A DNA stretch of 64,000 nucleotides from Psettodes erumei. Taxonomy: Eukaryota > Chordata > Actinopteri > Pleuronectiformes > Psettodidae. Shown piece by piece: positions 23,806-36,544 of the stretch. Each line of letters opens with the position of its first letter. The stretch's first letter is position 1. Where the stretch lies: NCBI GenBank assembly GCA_016785225.1, contig JAFBJZ010000602.1:124001-188000 (forward strand), in the 5' to 3' direction. The notes under the pieces were generated by a model, which worked only from the letters and a program-made list of their open reading frames with translations, had not been told where the DNA came from and did no database searches. The translations under genes and the position numbers were made by a program.

Positions 23806-24535
23806 GGGGGGGGAGTATTACTTTGCATGCGATAAAATCCGCGAGACTGCGTTGGTACAGTTTTGACTTACTGCCAAAGCCCTTCATTTTTCCCTAATCA
23901 GTGGAGCATCTGATTAGCACTGTCACCAACCTTTCACTCTTTGTTCCCAGCAACGTTCAGATCTCTTTTGGTTTTTTTTATGTTTTGGGAAGAGTGCTGT
24001 CAATGCCCAGCAACACAGAAGTACTGTACACAAAAGCCATTAGTGGAGTGTTGATCCACGTTGTTTCTATAGTAATGCGCTGCTATTGAATTGCATTGGC
24101 GTGTGGTAAAGTGGCACATTGACAGCAGTGCGTGGAGAGCAGAGCCTGGTGCTGAGAGGCCTTCTCTCAGTCAGCTACAGGGTAGCTTTTAGCTGCACCT
24201 CATGCTGAGCTTTTCAAAGGGGTTTCAAACTGGGCCCGAATCATAAAACTGGCAAATAGTGAACGCAGCGAAGAGCCATCTGAGTGCGGCGGAGGAGGAA
24301 CCTCTTCTATTGATTGTGGTAATGTACTGGATTGACCGGACGGAATGTGACGAGCGGAGCTGACGCTGTGGGCTGATCCATCACGGGAATTTCACGCGCT
24401 GCGTGTCCAATTTAAACGTGTCCCACGTGTGTGCGTCCACGGCCGGGCTCGAGGGCGCTGTCGTGTCAGACTTCGTCCTCCGGCGAGGTTTCGCTGGAAT
24501 TTCTTTGAGACCTTTCATGACCATTAGGTTCTCAG

Positions 24536-24567
<32 letters not shown>

Positions 24568-26290
24568 ATCCATATCTACTGCTGTATTCATCAATCTGTC
24601 AGTTAAGGCATTACAATCAAACGACTCTTCGAACGATTATTAAACCGCAGTCTCTCCTAATCCATCATCTTATCTGTGAGGTCATCTCAGCACCATGGCA
24701 TCGCCGTGTGTTCAGTAACAAATGCGCCAAACACTGGCCAGATGCTGTGGTGAGTGAAATGGAGGAGCGAGCCCAGGCTCTCCACCTGGAGGAGGTTTCC
24801 GTGTCACTACAAACAATCCCACAATCCCATCGCCCGGAGACACCAACTGCAGCGGCAGGTTTGACTACTTTGGTAGGTGCTCACATGTCTGCAGACAGAT
24901 TCTGTCCCTGCCGCAGAACTGAGATCAAAACCAAGGCGGAGTTTGAAGATGGCCGCGGTCCGACCCATGAGTGCCAAGTAAGTTCATGAAACGAGACACG
25001 AGTAAACAGTATCAGGGCAAATACAGGACATTTCAATAAGAGAATTCTTCCATGTCGCAACCTTGGTTCTGATTCAGACTGATAAAGTAAAGTATTTTTG
25101 CATTAAGATCTCACTCAGTGCAGCTTGAAGTTTGTTTGCACAACATTAGCACTTAAATGGAATAAAAAATATATGACAATGAAAAAATGGGGGAAAGTAG
25201 ATGCAATCAAATACGACAGTGACAGAAAAATGCGTAACAGGTTTTGATCAATTCAAGACAAATCAGACTGAAAAGCTACTTCACTATCACAGGCTGCCAA
25301 AGCCGAATATGACGGATCAACAGCAAAACAACTTTACTTGTTCATCATCACAAAAGGAAAAAAAGTGATCGCGCTGGTGATGTTGCAAGTTTTACGCAAG
25401 AAAACAAAAACACCTGTCAGCGATTCGTCTGGCGTCGGAACAGCGGCCTAATGCATTACTAAATGAGTCTGTTTGATGGTTTGGGACCCTAATAAAGCAG
25501 AATAACACATTTGAGGAGGAAAAACATTCATTTTCCCACTTGAAAAATGATCTGACATTTTCAAAAATTGTTAATGATCTATGCGGTGGATAACAGGAAG
25601 CTATTCTCAGAGCCATTAATGTCTGTGAGAGTGGCATTCAATACTGGATTTAAACGCAACAAAAACACAATTTACACACTAGCCAGTGCTCAGTTAATAG
25701 GAGAGCTGTGTTGAGATGACCCCCCTCATCTCTCCAGCGGCCGGATCCATGCTGCAGTGGGAGGGGCAAAGAGCTAAAGACGGGGTTTCAGACAAAGTGT
25801 CCCGAAGTGTAATTGGGAGGCCGTGAAATAAATAAAAGAGCAGCTGAGCGTCAATACATCCCCTTGTCTGTCTCTCGGTGTCCACTGACTTGGCCGTGAA
25901 TGTGTAAACTATAATTACGGGCAAAATGTAATAACGTTCCAGTGGATTTCAATCCAGTCCTCAGATTTAGCCAAAAGATGTTCCATTAAAATGTCAGCCC
26001 GGTTTTGATGTCTTCTCTTCATGTTGGTCAATAACGCTATGCACGAAAATCCTCCAACGAATATCAGGCTCATATCAAGATTTAGCGATGTGTTATTGTC
26101 GCGGCAGCAAATATTAGTAGTAATCTGTGTTTATTGGGGAGGAATAATGCCCAGCAGATTACGAGCGAAGATGAGCTGTTGTGCTCACGGAGTATTGATA
26201 TTCAAATGGCCGGCTGATAATATCGCACATCTGGAGGGACGCGCACGTGGAAGGAGCGCAAACACATATACAAGATAAAAGACAGGTTAC

Positions 26291-26356
26291 CTGAAGCTCT
26301 CCTGGACCCAGTGTGGTGATGGTCTCTCTGTTATTAAGGAAGTCTGGGCGAGCTCA
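26291..26356 (-). pseudogene. dnah2: Possible dnah2-like relic exon: AAA3-AAA4 connector
   Basis: A 66-nt segment between a CTGCAG acceptor and a TTCAG/GTAACC donor reads LAQTSLITERPSPHWVQESF. The donor-side residues W-x-x-E-x-F-R match the (L/H)WxHExxRVFxDRL element of dynein after AAA3. Entering it in the phase left by the 27.3 kb exon would give an immediate TGA, so the two do not join in frame. Short length keeps confidence low. Confidence 0.35.
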
Positions 26357-27123
26357 CTGCAGATCCTGAGATACCCAGAAGGAGATGCAGGGGGTTACAC
26401 GTGACACACAAAAAAACACACTAATTCTTTTGTACTAAACAACATCTCAAACTGAAGAGGATTCTGTTTTATACAGTGACATTTGTTCGGAAGGAAATAT
26501 TTAATTTGCCCTATGATGTGGTGGGATACATGAACTCAAATGTTGCTGCATTTAGCCAATCATAAAGCCCGACGTGTGCGCAAATGTGATAATATTGGAA
26601 AACATAATAAAGTAATTATACAAACCAATCAAAGGTCTGATTGATAAAGAGCACACAGGCAGCGCGTGACTTCTCGCTCCTCATTCTGCAGCAGCACTGG
26701 ACTGTCTGAGAAGTTCGAGTCCAAAAAAAGAAGAACAAAAAAAAAAAAGAGCGAGAATTCGAGCAGTGAATCTGACACTGCAAGGATAAGGAGAATAACT
26801 GCTGCAGTAAAGTTTGGGGGAAGAAGTGATATGTCAGACACCGGTGCAACGAGCCAAGCAAGATCCAGCGTCTACAGGGGCGAGGGCAGACTCGAGTTCA
26901 AAAATAATTTTGAAAAATACTGTGATTACTGAGATGGAATAATTTTCTCCCTATTTTTTGTGTAACTACTGACAAAATGACTTTGGTATTGGATTGAGTT
27001 CAAATTTTCAAGATGACTGTAATCAGGCGTACTTCCATTTTCTTCAACACTTTTTTGAGGAATTGTACAGTATGTATATATACGTCCGTCTAACCCACCG
27101 TCATGTGTTAGTGCGCGAGATAC

Positions 27124-27305
27124 AGCATCCCTGAGGTTGAAGAGGTAGTGTATCTTGGCTTGAGTGGGAAGAAATTGAGCTGTAACAGCGTAATGCAGCT
27201 CCAAGGTGGCCTGACTCAGAACCTCTCCAGTGTGATTCACCTCTCCTTTAAAGCCCTGTAGCTTTCGGATGATCACGGTGCTGTAGGTCCGCCTGATCTG
27301 GGACT
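27124..27305 (-). pseudogene. dnah2: dnah2-like relic exon: AAA3, best preserved
   Basis: A 182-nt exon after an ATCCTGCAG acceptor has two bases plus 60 codons open to a GTATCT donor. It reads SQIRRTYSTVIIRKLQGFKG, then GEVLSQATLELHYAV and LPTQAKIHYLFNLRDA. LPTxxKxHYLFNLRD is a dynein heavy chain AAA3 signature, and SQIxRxxxTxIxxKLQ points to DNAH2. The only unusual features are P-to-Q in LPTP(A/S)K and the A before the donor. It is better preserved than neighbouring relics. Confidence 0.88.
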
Positions 27306-28747
27306 CTGCAGGATAGAAGACGGGTCAGCTTGCAAATGACACATTCACGTCAGTAAAATACATGGATTTCAATGCTTTGGTGAAGAAAGAGCCCGGAAAC
27401 CCATATGGAAGGGGATCGGGTGATGAAAGACGACGGAGACCGAGAGAGACATTTAATGTTGTCCACTTCGAATATTCAAAAGGCAAGGCAACTCGACTAA
27501 TTATTTCCTGAATGCAATATGGCTAAAGAACAAATTTATCTTGTGCCTTTGTGGCAGCAGAACACACGGGCAGCAGAGGAGACGAGTGGAGAGAGGAAGA
27601 TGAGAACAAACAAGGGCTGAAAAGCAGGAGGGAGAAAGGAGGGAGCCAGGGACAAGTGGCGGAGGTAAGATGGACAAGGAAAGGTTGAAAGGAGCACAAC
27701 AACAGAGATGAAAGCCTGCCAGAAAATTGAAAAAGACTGAAAAGAGACAAGAGGTGAGCTGGAGAGGGAGGGAACAATGAGGGGAGAGAGAGTGAGGGAA
27801 AGTGCAAAAAAAAAAAAGCCAAATAAAACAAAATAAAAAGAAGGAAAGAAACAAAGAGATTGAGGAAAGCAGGAAAATGGGATGGGAGAAACATTTGCAG
27901 GCAGCCTTTCAGTCAATCATAATCTCCTGGGTTTTGGATATGAGAGAGTGCAATTTTGCAGTGGTTATCATTATCATCACGGCTATAATCATAATCAGGG
28001 TAATTCCAGTGTGGCGAGATGGAAAGGCGGATGGCAAAGGGTGATGGAGGAGGATAAAATGTCAGATAGGAGGAACAAGGACATTACCGGGTGTAACCAT
28101 GGTGAAAGGCACAGACACGGTGATACAGTAGGTGGATCAGGGGGACAAAAAAAAAAAAAAAAAAATTAAGCGCAGGGTGGTGTGGAAAATAGAGAGGGCT
28201 GACGTGAGCGCAAGCCTCGGTTAATTAAATCAGACACAATTACCAGGTCGCGTGCTGAACAGCGCTGGCTTTCCGGACAAAAGGGGAGCAACGGCAACAT
28301 CACGAAGGAATATTTATAATGAGGGGGTTCACGAGGCTACAGCGGAGAAAAAAAAAAAGGTACGAAACCCTTTCAAAGGACGACGCGCGTGCAGCGACCC
28401 AATTATTAAGCAATATCTAAAAATAATATCAAAGAAAATAATAATCATCAGGTTGATTGAGCCATCAGCACTCTTTAATATGTATATAAAAACTGAGGGG
28501 ATATCTGAGAGACCAGAGCAGTGCTGATGAAATATGATGTCATATACCTTGTATATTAAACAAATTAATTTGTGAAAATGGGAACAAAGGCAGAATCTAA
28601 ATTATATAAGACAAGATAACAGTACTGTACTCAAGAACTTTCAAGGCCATGACTTAAAACGTGATGAATTATAGCGACTTACCAACACTACGGGAATTAC
28701 GGCGACAGTACAATAGGGCACATGCCTAAATAAGTGGAAATTAAAGT

Positions 28748-28874
28748 GAGGGGGAGATGATGAAGCGCAGCAGAGAGGAGACGGGAGAGGAGAGCAGGCA
28801 GGGATGGCGAGTCCGGCGAGTCCTCCCTCCACCAGGGGGCCCCGTACATGCCGGCAAGGACCGAAATCCAGACA
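28748..28874 (-). pseudogene. dnah2: dnah2-like relic exon: AAA3 GPPGGGR loop
   Basis: After a CTTTTTCCAG acceptor one frame reads RSLPACTGPPGGGRTRRTR and later SPVSSLLRFIISPS. Dynein AAA3 contains (F)LxAAMGPPGGGR(T/N)xxxxRxxxRFNIIxxxFP. The GPPGGGR core is intact and the RF-I-I pair falls at about the right distance. The flanks are heavily altered. The next exon in the family starts SQI, and the 27305-27124 exon does so. No convincing donor was found before the TAA at the 3' end. Confidence 0.65.
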
Positions 28875-28879
28875 CTGGA

Positions 28880-31800
28880 AAAAGCGGGAACACGATGTCG
28901 ACGCAAAATAAGAGAGAGAGAGAGAAAATAACAGTAAAGTCTAATTAGTAGTTTGGCAACACAAACCTATGAAAAGAAACGTCTTCCATAACACGTAGTT
29001 TTATTGTCGGCAATTAGTCGCACACAATGAAAAGGTAATTAAAGGAAGTAATGAAGATAATTATCGGGGGGGAGAAACATACAGTAATCTCACGCACCTA
29101 CGCAAAGAGCCGCAGACCAGAATACTGTCTCACCTTGACGAACGCGAGGGTCTCGACACCGACGGAGACATCACTGAATCAACTGCAAAATCTGGCAACT
29201 CAAAGTTCCTCAGAAGTTTGTTTGTTGCACAAATTGCCACTGCTTCTTCTCGTGCCTGTCACCGTCCTACAACCCGGTCCACAAGGGAGCGTTTATCTGA
29301 TCTAATGGATGGTTCATTTCCCAGGTGCGCAAGAGATAACGGTAACGGCATTTATGATGAATTTGTTTAAACGCCTCCAGTTGTTCGCCTTAACTGCGCT
29401 TAAATGTCACGAGCAATTCATTTCGCTAGATCAACCATGGTAAATAACAACAGACGTGATTCAATTCCGCCGAATAAACCGACGCGCGCCGTACGTCTAA
29501 CCTCTCTGTGGGAGTCAGAGTTCCTGGAAGCCACTCAAAGATATTCATTTTCAGAGACAAATAGAGGCTTTGGTGAAAGATATTAAAATAGGTGTGAGGG
29601 TAAAAGAGTGAAGGAGGAGGAGATGGATTGATACGGGCAAAATTATTCAAGCCAGGTGAAATGCATCAAATTGGAGAAGATAAGGGGACTGTAAGAGAAA
29701 TTGAGCTATTAAAAGTGGCGCATGACTGTGAGGGGGCGGAGGAGAAAAAAAAAAAAAAAGAAAAACGGAAGGAAGGGGGAGAGTGAAGCACTCACAGAGG
29801 GCAGAGAGAGGAAGATGAATAGATGTGCAGATGAACAGAAGGAAGGAGAGTGGAGGATGAAGGAGAGACAGTTGGAAAAGGCGGGGAGAGGGAAAGCAGG
29901 TGTAAGATTCATGGAGAGCACTTATCCCGAAATATATATGAATCCGATGGCAGGAAATGAGACAGATGCAGAGGAGAGAGGAGGGAGAAATGGCAGGGAG
30001 AGAGCTGCCAGGTTAGAATGACTCTTTCTCACAGTGGTTGCCTGGGAAAGTTTGGTGGTAATGGTGATGGATGCGGAAGGGGAGGAGGGGGTAGCGGGTG
30101 GGGGGGTTGTGGTGACGGATGGTGATGATGGTGATGGTGGTAAAGGTGGTGTTTGGGGGGGTGCCTCCATCATCCCGGCTCTCTAATAGCCCTTCATCAG
30201 AGCTGTCCAGCGCTGACGTGACTCAGCCTAATTGCGGCGCCTTGGAGCAACGCATCACTTTTACTCTAATTGCGGCGAGGCCGAGGGATGGAGGCCATTC
30301 AGAGCAGCCACGGGGTTGCATGGAGGCAGATGCTCGCTCTCCCCCTCTCTCTCTCACACACACACACACACGCACAAAGCAAAGTAGCACTTGCACACCC
30401 GGCACCTGTATTCACTCACCTCTGCATGGCTGCATTCCATGCTGCGGCTGAGGATGGCCTGGCCGGAATTACTTTTATTGGACAGGTGACGAGGTGACGG
30501 GTGAACGCATGTCTACATTTGTCCGTGTGTTCGACTGTATTCAGCACTGCGCTTCCATCAGGTACTCACAAGATACATTTATAATTCTCAAAAGCGTGCA
30601 GCACGCACTTCCTGCTGGTTTGTAATTATCGCGGCATGCAGTTGATGACATCATCAGGGCAATTTCCTCAGCCTTTTGACACGTTACACAACCTAGCAGC
30701 GGCGCTATAAGTAGCTCTCCACACGATGACTAACCTGACTTTTATGGGACAGATCAGTGGGCTGCCCCTTTAAACGTACTTGAACTCCATAGCGCTAACA
30801 AGTGCTCAGAAACACCATAATGGCGTCCTTTCCACCCACGTGGGCAATGATGCTAACGGGCAGAGCGAGGAGCACGTCACCTGATCTGAGAAGAGGCGTG
30901 ACGACGGAGAATAAGGTGAGCTAAAGCAGAACCATGATCTTCTTAAGACCGAGTGCGTATGTTCTTCCACACGCACCCATCCGCCACCGTGTTGTACAGA
31001 AGCGTATAATTCATCCTGAACAAGTGACCCACCTGCGTCCAGAGTGATCTGTTCAGGGGGGAACACGTTGTGCCGCGCATATTAGCGCCTGGATGTTTTC
31101 ACGTCACGTGCTTCATTTCAATTTGAGGAGATCTGCAGAAACCGCTGCTTGTTGGTTTTTGAAAGTGACACTGTGTAAACTGTTTAGGGAGAGCGGTCTC
31201 TGATAAGCAGTCGGTAAAGACACCAAAACCGACAGACGGGGAAATAGATGAGGAGGACGGGCGGAAAGTGGGATGAGATAAGGCGGGAAGGATAAGAGGG
31301 GAGGGATGAAAGCGTGACAGGAGAGAGAAAGACAGAAGAGATAAGGGATGAAGGGGAAAGATCAGAGAGAGAGAGACAGATGAAAGGATGAAGGGGAGGC
31401 GGGGATGACGGGATGAAGTGAGAGGAGGGAAGGTGGAATAAGAAAACGCGAGATAATAAGCTGGCCCTAAAAGTAGGTGGAAGAGCACGTGCACAAACAC
31501 ACGGATGCACGGAGGAAGTGCGTGGAGCGGAGGTTGTAAACACTGTCAGGTGCTCGCGCGCACGGACCCGCACGTACGCATCACCCGAGGTCAGGTGCAC
31601 GGGGCCAGACGGTCGCTCGCTTGGCAGCGCAGCAGCAGCCCTTTGGCAGCTTATCTTCAAACGAAGACCAGGTTTTGTTCCCAGAGTCCGCGGAGCGCAG
31701 GTGAAAACAGAAAGGGTTCCTGAATTTAAAAAAAAAAAGGGTTCAATGCACAAAAAGTTCACACGGCTTCAGTGCATGCCAAGAACGGGGGTTCGAACAA

Positions 31801-33228
31801 ACAGGGGGCGGCAAAATTGATAAACCATTCCCAACCTTTGGTGTGTTTACAGGTGCTATCTGTAACAATTTGCTCTCCGGTAAACCACAATTAACGGAGG
31901 AAAGCCACAAATATTCACAGAAATATAATCCAAAAAGCCCACAGACACGCACACTCTTCCTGCTGTGTGCATTAATGTGTGCGTGTAAGCAACACGGGAG
32001 GATTCAATGGTCTGCATTCAATCTTGGTGCCGAGGTGGCTCCTATACGAAGCTTGATGCACAATGAGCACATGAGGCGGTGCTCCTCTGCGGTAATGGAG
32101 GCACCTGTTGGAAAGGGCCGTTCCTTTTTCATGCTTAAGATTTGATATATTTGACACCGTGTCAGTCTGTTACCTGCAGCGCGCGCCTGAAGCCGGCGGA
32201 TCCAACGCTCTCTCCTGCCGCTCTGGTTCTGTAGGGGCGCGTGGGCTCCTGTTCCGACTCTGTAGATTTGAAATTCACGATACGTTACATGACAGAGTGC
32301 TTCTAATCAAATAAGTGCCGTGTCTTATTGTGGGTTTTTTTTTCTTTTTTTTGCTACAAGGAGAAAAAGGAAATTAAGTTCCGTCTGCAACGCCGCTGCA
32401 GTGTGAGCCGCGGTGAGACGGCCGTGCGGAAAGAAAGGAAGAAAAAGAATAAATTCAGCAATACAAAAAAGAAGGCTTGATGTGGAGAGAAGTTTGACAA
32501 TGGCTTTCTTGTGCACCCACAGTCTGCAAACTTCTACTAAGCCACTGATGGAATCAAAGGCGCACACAACACATGGAAACAATGAAATGCAGGAGAAGAA
32601 AAGGGAACTGTCTCCTCAAACCCTCTGCTTATATCAACTGCACAAAAAGTCTGAACTTCTCGCCAAGTTCTCAACCAGAGGCAGCCGACAGTGATACCAC
32701 GAGTGACAATAATAGCATGAAAACTGGATTAAAAGCATCCACACTTCACAGACATAAGAAGGGGGAAGGGGGGGAGGGAGCTATTCGGCGCGACGCGAAT
32801 GATAAAGCAACGCGGGTCGAGTGGAGAAGACGCTCGCCGACAGGGGCGACTCCGGAGCTCAGGGATGGAGGCCAAATTAAAGTCGGAATATTTCTCAGAC
32901 GCTTTTTTTTTTTCCCGTCAGCCTGTAGAGACACCAAGCAATCAAAAGAGGAAGTGATGGAAAGGGGGAGACTGTCTCCCGCTGGGGCGGATCAGATGGG
33001 GGGGGGGGGTCGCCCTCTTCCATATTACATTATATCATCTTAAATTTTATGATTATTACAGTATTATTATAGCACTACCATATTATTCTATTATGACATT
33101 ATCGCTCTACTAATGATATTGTTGTTAAACCAGGTCGTTATTGACGCTATAAAATTAACACGTCTCTTCCCTTCTCTCCCCCGCACGTGACACACTCCCA
33201 CAGCGCACACCACACCGTCACATATACG

Positions 33229-33277
<49 letters not shown>

Positions 33278-34135
33278 ACCCTTCTTAATCTGCACCCCCC
33301 CACACACCAGACTCTTATCACATCTTCACATACATCACTGTGACTGCTTTGTTATTATCTATACGTTTTGTCCATTGTGACAAATCTTATCTTCTGTGTC
33401 ACTCTTTCTTTTCTTTTTTTTCTCCCCACTATCTCACTCAAAAAAAAAAAAAGATGATAAAGATTAAACCTCCTCAGCTGGGAGCATCACCCCAGCCATT
33501 AAACGCCTCAAACTGAATGATAACATAATGGCAGGAGCGGAAGACGGGCGAGCACAGCGGTCGAACGTAAGGCGCGCGAGGAAGGGAAGAGCAGCTGTTT
33601 AGCTGCGCAGCTGGGAGGTCGAGATCACTTCCAAAGAAACTGCAGACTTATTGAAACCGCATGTGGTTACCGCGAGATGCGTTTGTGTTTTAAACAAGGA
33701 GCGCGCCCTCGCGGGGCAGCGGTTGCGGAGGGAGGAGGCAGCAGGTTTTGTGAGGTGAGCAAAGTTTAATTTCAGCTCTTCCTGCGTCATTTAATCAGGT
33801 AAAACACACAGATGTGTGTGTGTGTGTGTGTGTGTGGGGGGGTTGTTGTTGCTGCCAATTTGTTCCATTTTTAATGTGAGACTCACTAAATGGATTCAGC
33901 CACTTGGATGTTCTGGCTCCTTCTCCGTTTTCAGTTATTCATCTTTCCCCGTCTCTGTGCCTTTGCCTCGTTGGATTTACACGACAGAAACCCAAACGCT
34001 GACAGTTTGTCTCCTTCGGAAAAAAACTTTGCGCGGCTGCCCGGAACAAAAACAACTTTTACTCGGCGTGTTCACGCTCTGACAAACTGCGAAACCTGGC
34101 ACTTAACACAGCACATACAGACTCGGGGGTTTCAT
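28880..34135. other. Intron remnant with polypurine and G-rich tracts
   Basis: No gene was seen. Notable contents are polypurine blocks (29735-30015 and 31230-31450), a G-rich GGT/GAT stretch (30045-30165) and the longest pure (AC)n of this part (33231-33274). A short splice-flanked segment near 32175-32230 is discussed among rejected items. Confidence 0.5.
33231..33274. repeat. (AC)n microsatellite, 44 bases
   Basis: A pure AC dinucleotide run of 22 units. It is one of the longest uninterrupted runs in the window and therefore likely polymorphic. Confidence 0.95.
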
Positions 34136-34141
34136 TCTCAC

Positions 34142-34195
34142 CTGTTCCTCCGCTAACGCTGCCAGACCCTTGTTGTCGTCCACGATGGAGTCGTC
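34142..34195 (-). pseudogene. dnah2: Possible dnah2-like relic exon: AAA2 DDNK loop
   Basis: The frame reads DDSIVDDNKGLAALAEEQ and stops at a CAG/GTGAGA donor. Dynein AAA2 has (E)SMNxVxDDNKxLxLxNGER at the sensor region, so S-I-V-D-D-N-K-x-L aligns well. The position between the AAA2 nucleotide-binding-loop fragment (36.5 kb) and AAA3 (28.9 kb) is as expected. The match is short and the NGE triplet has lost a residue. Confidence 0.45.
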
Positions 34196-36495
34196 GTAAC
34201 CACAAGTGCCTCATGAAGGAGAAGAAGAAGAAGAAGGAGTGATTTCACCTGCACACTCTTCATGCTCAACACTGTACGACGACCATGCATCAGAATATAT
34301 ATGTACTTTGACTGTTAGTGCTGGTTCCCTGCAATACTGATAATCTTCAAATGACTAAAATATCAGGTAATTCTTGAAGCATGGCGTGACATTTCTATAT
34401 TATAATGTAATCTAAAACAGTCCCGAGTCACGGCAGCACTTTTCATCCTTCATTTGGTTCACCGACGTCATTTCATGCTTATTTGCTAGTCCTCTCACAC
34501 CAGCGTTTCCAGCGAGTTCCACCGCAAACACACGGAGTAAGGCAAGGCGCAGCGGCTTCAAATGCGAATGAGACCGAACCGACAACAGGGGCAGACAGAC
34601 ACACACACCCACACACACACACACACACACACACAGAGGAGGCAATGTAAACACACAGTTGACGAGTAAAACTGTCACAAGCCTTCTGGGATTCAGCCCT
34701 TTGGCAAACAAAGGTAGGAGGGAAAGATAAACACGTCAAGCTGAACGCGGGAGCGCTCGAGCAGGTATATGCAGACGCGCTGCTGATGCGAACCCGCTGC
34801 TGATGTTCACGGGGGCAAAGCAGATGGCACGCCGAGGAGACCCGAGTACTCGGCGAAACCCTAATGGAGTTGGAGTTGAATAAAGGCAAAATGGAGACAA
34901 ATGCCGGGAACGCGAGACGCACACACAGGAGTACACGCAGGTGAAGGCATGACTGATTTACAGATAGGTCGGCGGTTGTCGGCTCATCTCGGCGCGCGGA
35001 CCGCAATGCACAAATACAGCTGGGAGCAGGCGGGGGGAGGGAGGGAACAGGTGATCAGAGCGAGAACGGCGCAGAGATAAATATCGAGTCGCCGCGATAA
35101 GAGGTGGAAGGCATGAAAGGCAATGCATTTTGAAGGGAGGCGACGCGGCAGAGCAATTAGGGGTGGGGAAATGGAACAGGGGAGAGGAGAGGAGGAAATA
35201 AAAGGGATGTTGCGGGCTGAAGAAGACGAATGGATGCAGCAAAAAAAAACGGGCGAGTTTTTGTGCAAAGAGCCAGAGAGCGTCTGCCCAGGGAAGGTCA
35301 GGAAGGTTGCATATATCCTCCGATAGCAGGGCCATGTCGTGGTGACACGGACCGGAGTGCATCGGAAAACTGCTCGTTCCAGTTTTGTAAAAACACCCGC
35401 CGCCTCCAACCCACCGGAGTGAGGCTGGCGGGATTTCTGTAGGTGGGAATTGTGGCTACACCGGACCAAAGCGTCTGTGTAATCCCAAATATACGCAGTT
35501 TTGTTCCACTAATTCACATTCGTTATTTCCTAAAATAAAAAGTTTTTTTTTTTTTTTTTTTTGAAAGGTATGCAAATGTGGAATCCACCTGATAATACGG
35601 AGCATAATTACAATACGCCGCTAAAAGAAGCTTCTTAAGATGTGATTCAGCAATAACAGACGACTAATTAAAGAGACGACATGCGCGGGCTCCACTGGAG
35701 CGACGTACAGTATTATCCTTCAGTGCAATCGAAGTGTCTTTTTACTGACTGCGTTCTGAAGGCACCGCATTACGTCGACATGTTGCACGTACGTACACAA
35801 ACCACAAACAGCATCAGCCGACGGCCGATGCGGACGGCACAGGCGATGACTACATTACGGCAAAAGGTAGGAGAATGTCAAAAAAGACGCAGAGCGAGCC
35901 GCTGTGTGGAAACGGCGGAGGCGCGGGGTCTGGCGTACAAGCACGCGGTGGCGGATCAAGGTGAGTGCGGTGCCGGTTTGGACGGAAGACCGCGGCGTAA
36001 CAACACGCATCAGAGGCGGAGAGCACCACCACCACCGGCGGCGGCCCGGTACAAAGCCCGGTCCACAACAAACCCATCTGATAGCGGCTCAAAGAATCTC
36101 TGCCAAACAAAGTGAAACAAGAGGGAGCGGGGAGATAAGAGCGCGGGTCCCAAAGGTGATGCTTGGGGAAAAAAAAAAAAAAAGGAAAAAGGCACACAAA
36201 AGAGCGAGGAGCATACACAAACGCATTTTTTTCTCTCTCACTGGGGGCTTGTGCGTTTATGCGTGGGGATGGATGAGCGTGTGAGTGGATGTTTGGCCGT
36301 GGCATAAATGTGTAGTGTCCCAGCAGGAGAGCGCGGGGTGGCTGCGGCGCCTGGGCAACGGCCTGTAGTAGAGAAAGACCGGGAGGCAGAAAGGTTCGGG
36401 CGCATAAAAAGAGAGCAGAGGAGAATAAGTGCAGGAATGACAGGAAGAGGAAGGGAGATGGGGGTGGAGGAGGGGGGGGCGGGGGGTTGGCCCAC

Positions 36496-36538
36496 CTCCG
36501 TGGGTCCCGGTATCTCCAGTCAGCAGCACCGGGCCTCG
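36496..36538 (-). pseudogene. dnah2: Possible dnah2-like relic: AAA2 Walker A loop
   Basis: The frame reads CRGPVLLTGDTGTHGG, with a GGAG/GTGGGC donor-like end. It resembles the dynein Walker A context (V-(M/L)-L-x-G-x-(T/A)-G-(S/T)-G-K-T). The essential G-K-T is replaced by H-G-G, so nucleotide binding would be lost. It lies in order between the 45.1 kb and 34.2 kb relics. The surrounding DNA is G/C-rich and low in complexity, so chance similarity is possible. Confidence 0.35.
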
Positions 36539-36544
36539 GCAGAT

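Larger units (their letters stand above)
21185..26285. other. Interval expected to hold AAA4 exons, none recognised
   Basis: The AAA4 nucleotide-binding exons of the relic should fall here. I could not find them on the minus strand. The interval includes (TG)n at 23657-23698, a repeat-like segment after it and (CA)n near 24536-24561. Confidence 0.45.

Noticed and set aside
31000..31065. Possible 16-base microexon (ITLDA) between AG and GTGGGT on the minus strand.
   Set aside because: Any such small AG...GT interval is expected often by chance.
31780..31810. GGGTTCGAACAAA, similar to a tRNA T-loop.
   Set aside because: No acceptor, D or anticodon arms could be built around it.
32175..32235. 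Short splice-flanked minus-strand segment reading NQSGRRERWIRRLQARAA.
   Set aside because: It can be aligned weakly with either a linker or an AAA2-AAA3 element. The better linker alignment is out of order and the segment is too short to decide.
33225..33300. Regular repeats considered as a CRISPR-like array.
   Set aside because: They are plain dinucleotide microsatellites in a vertebrate genome, without unique spacers.
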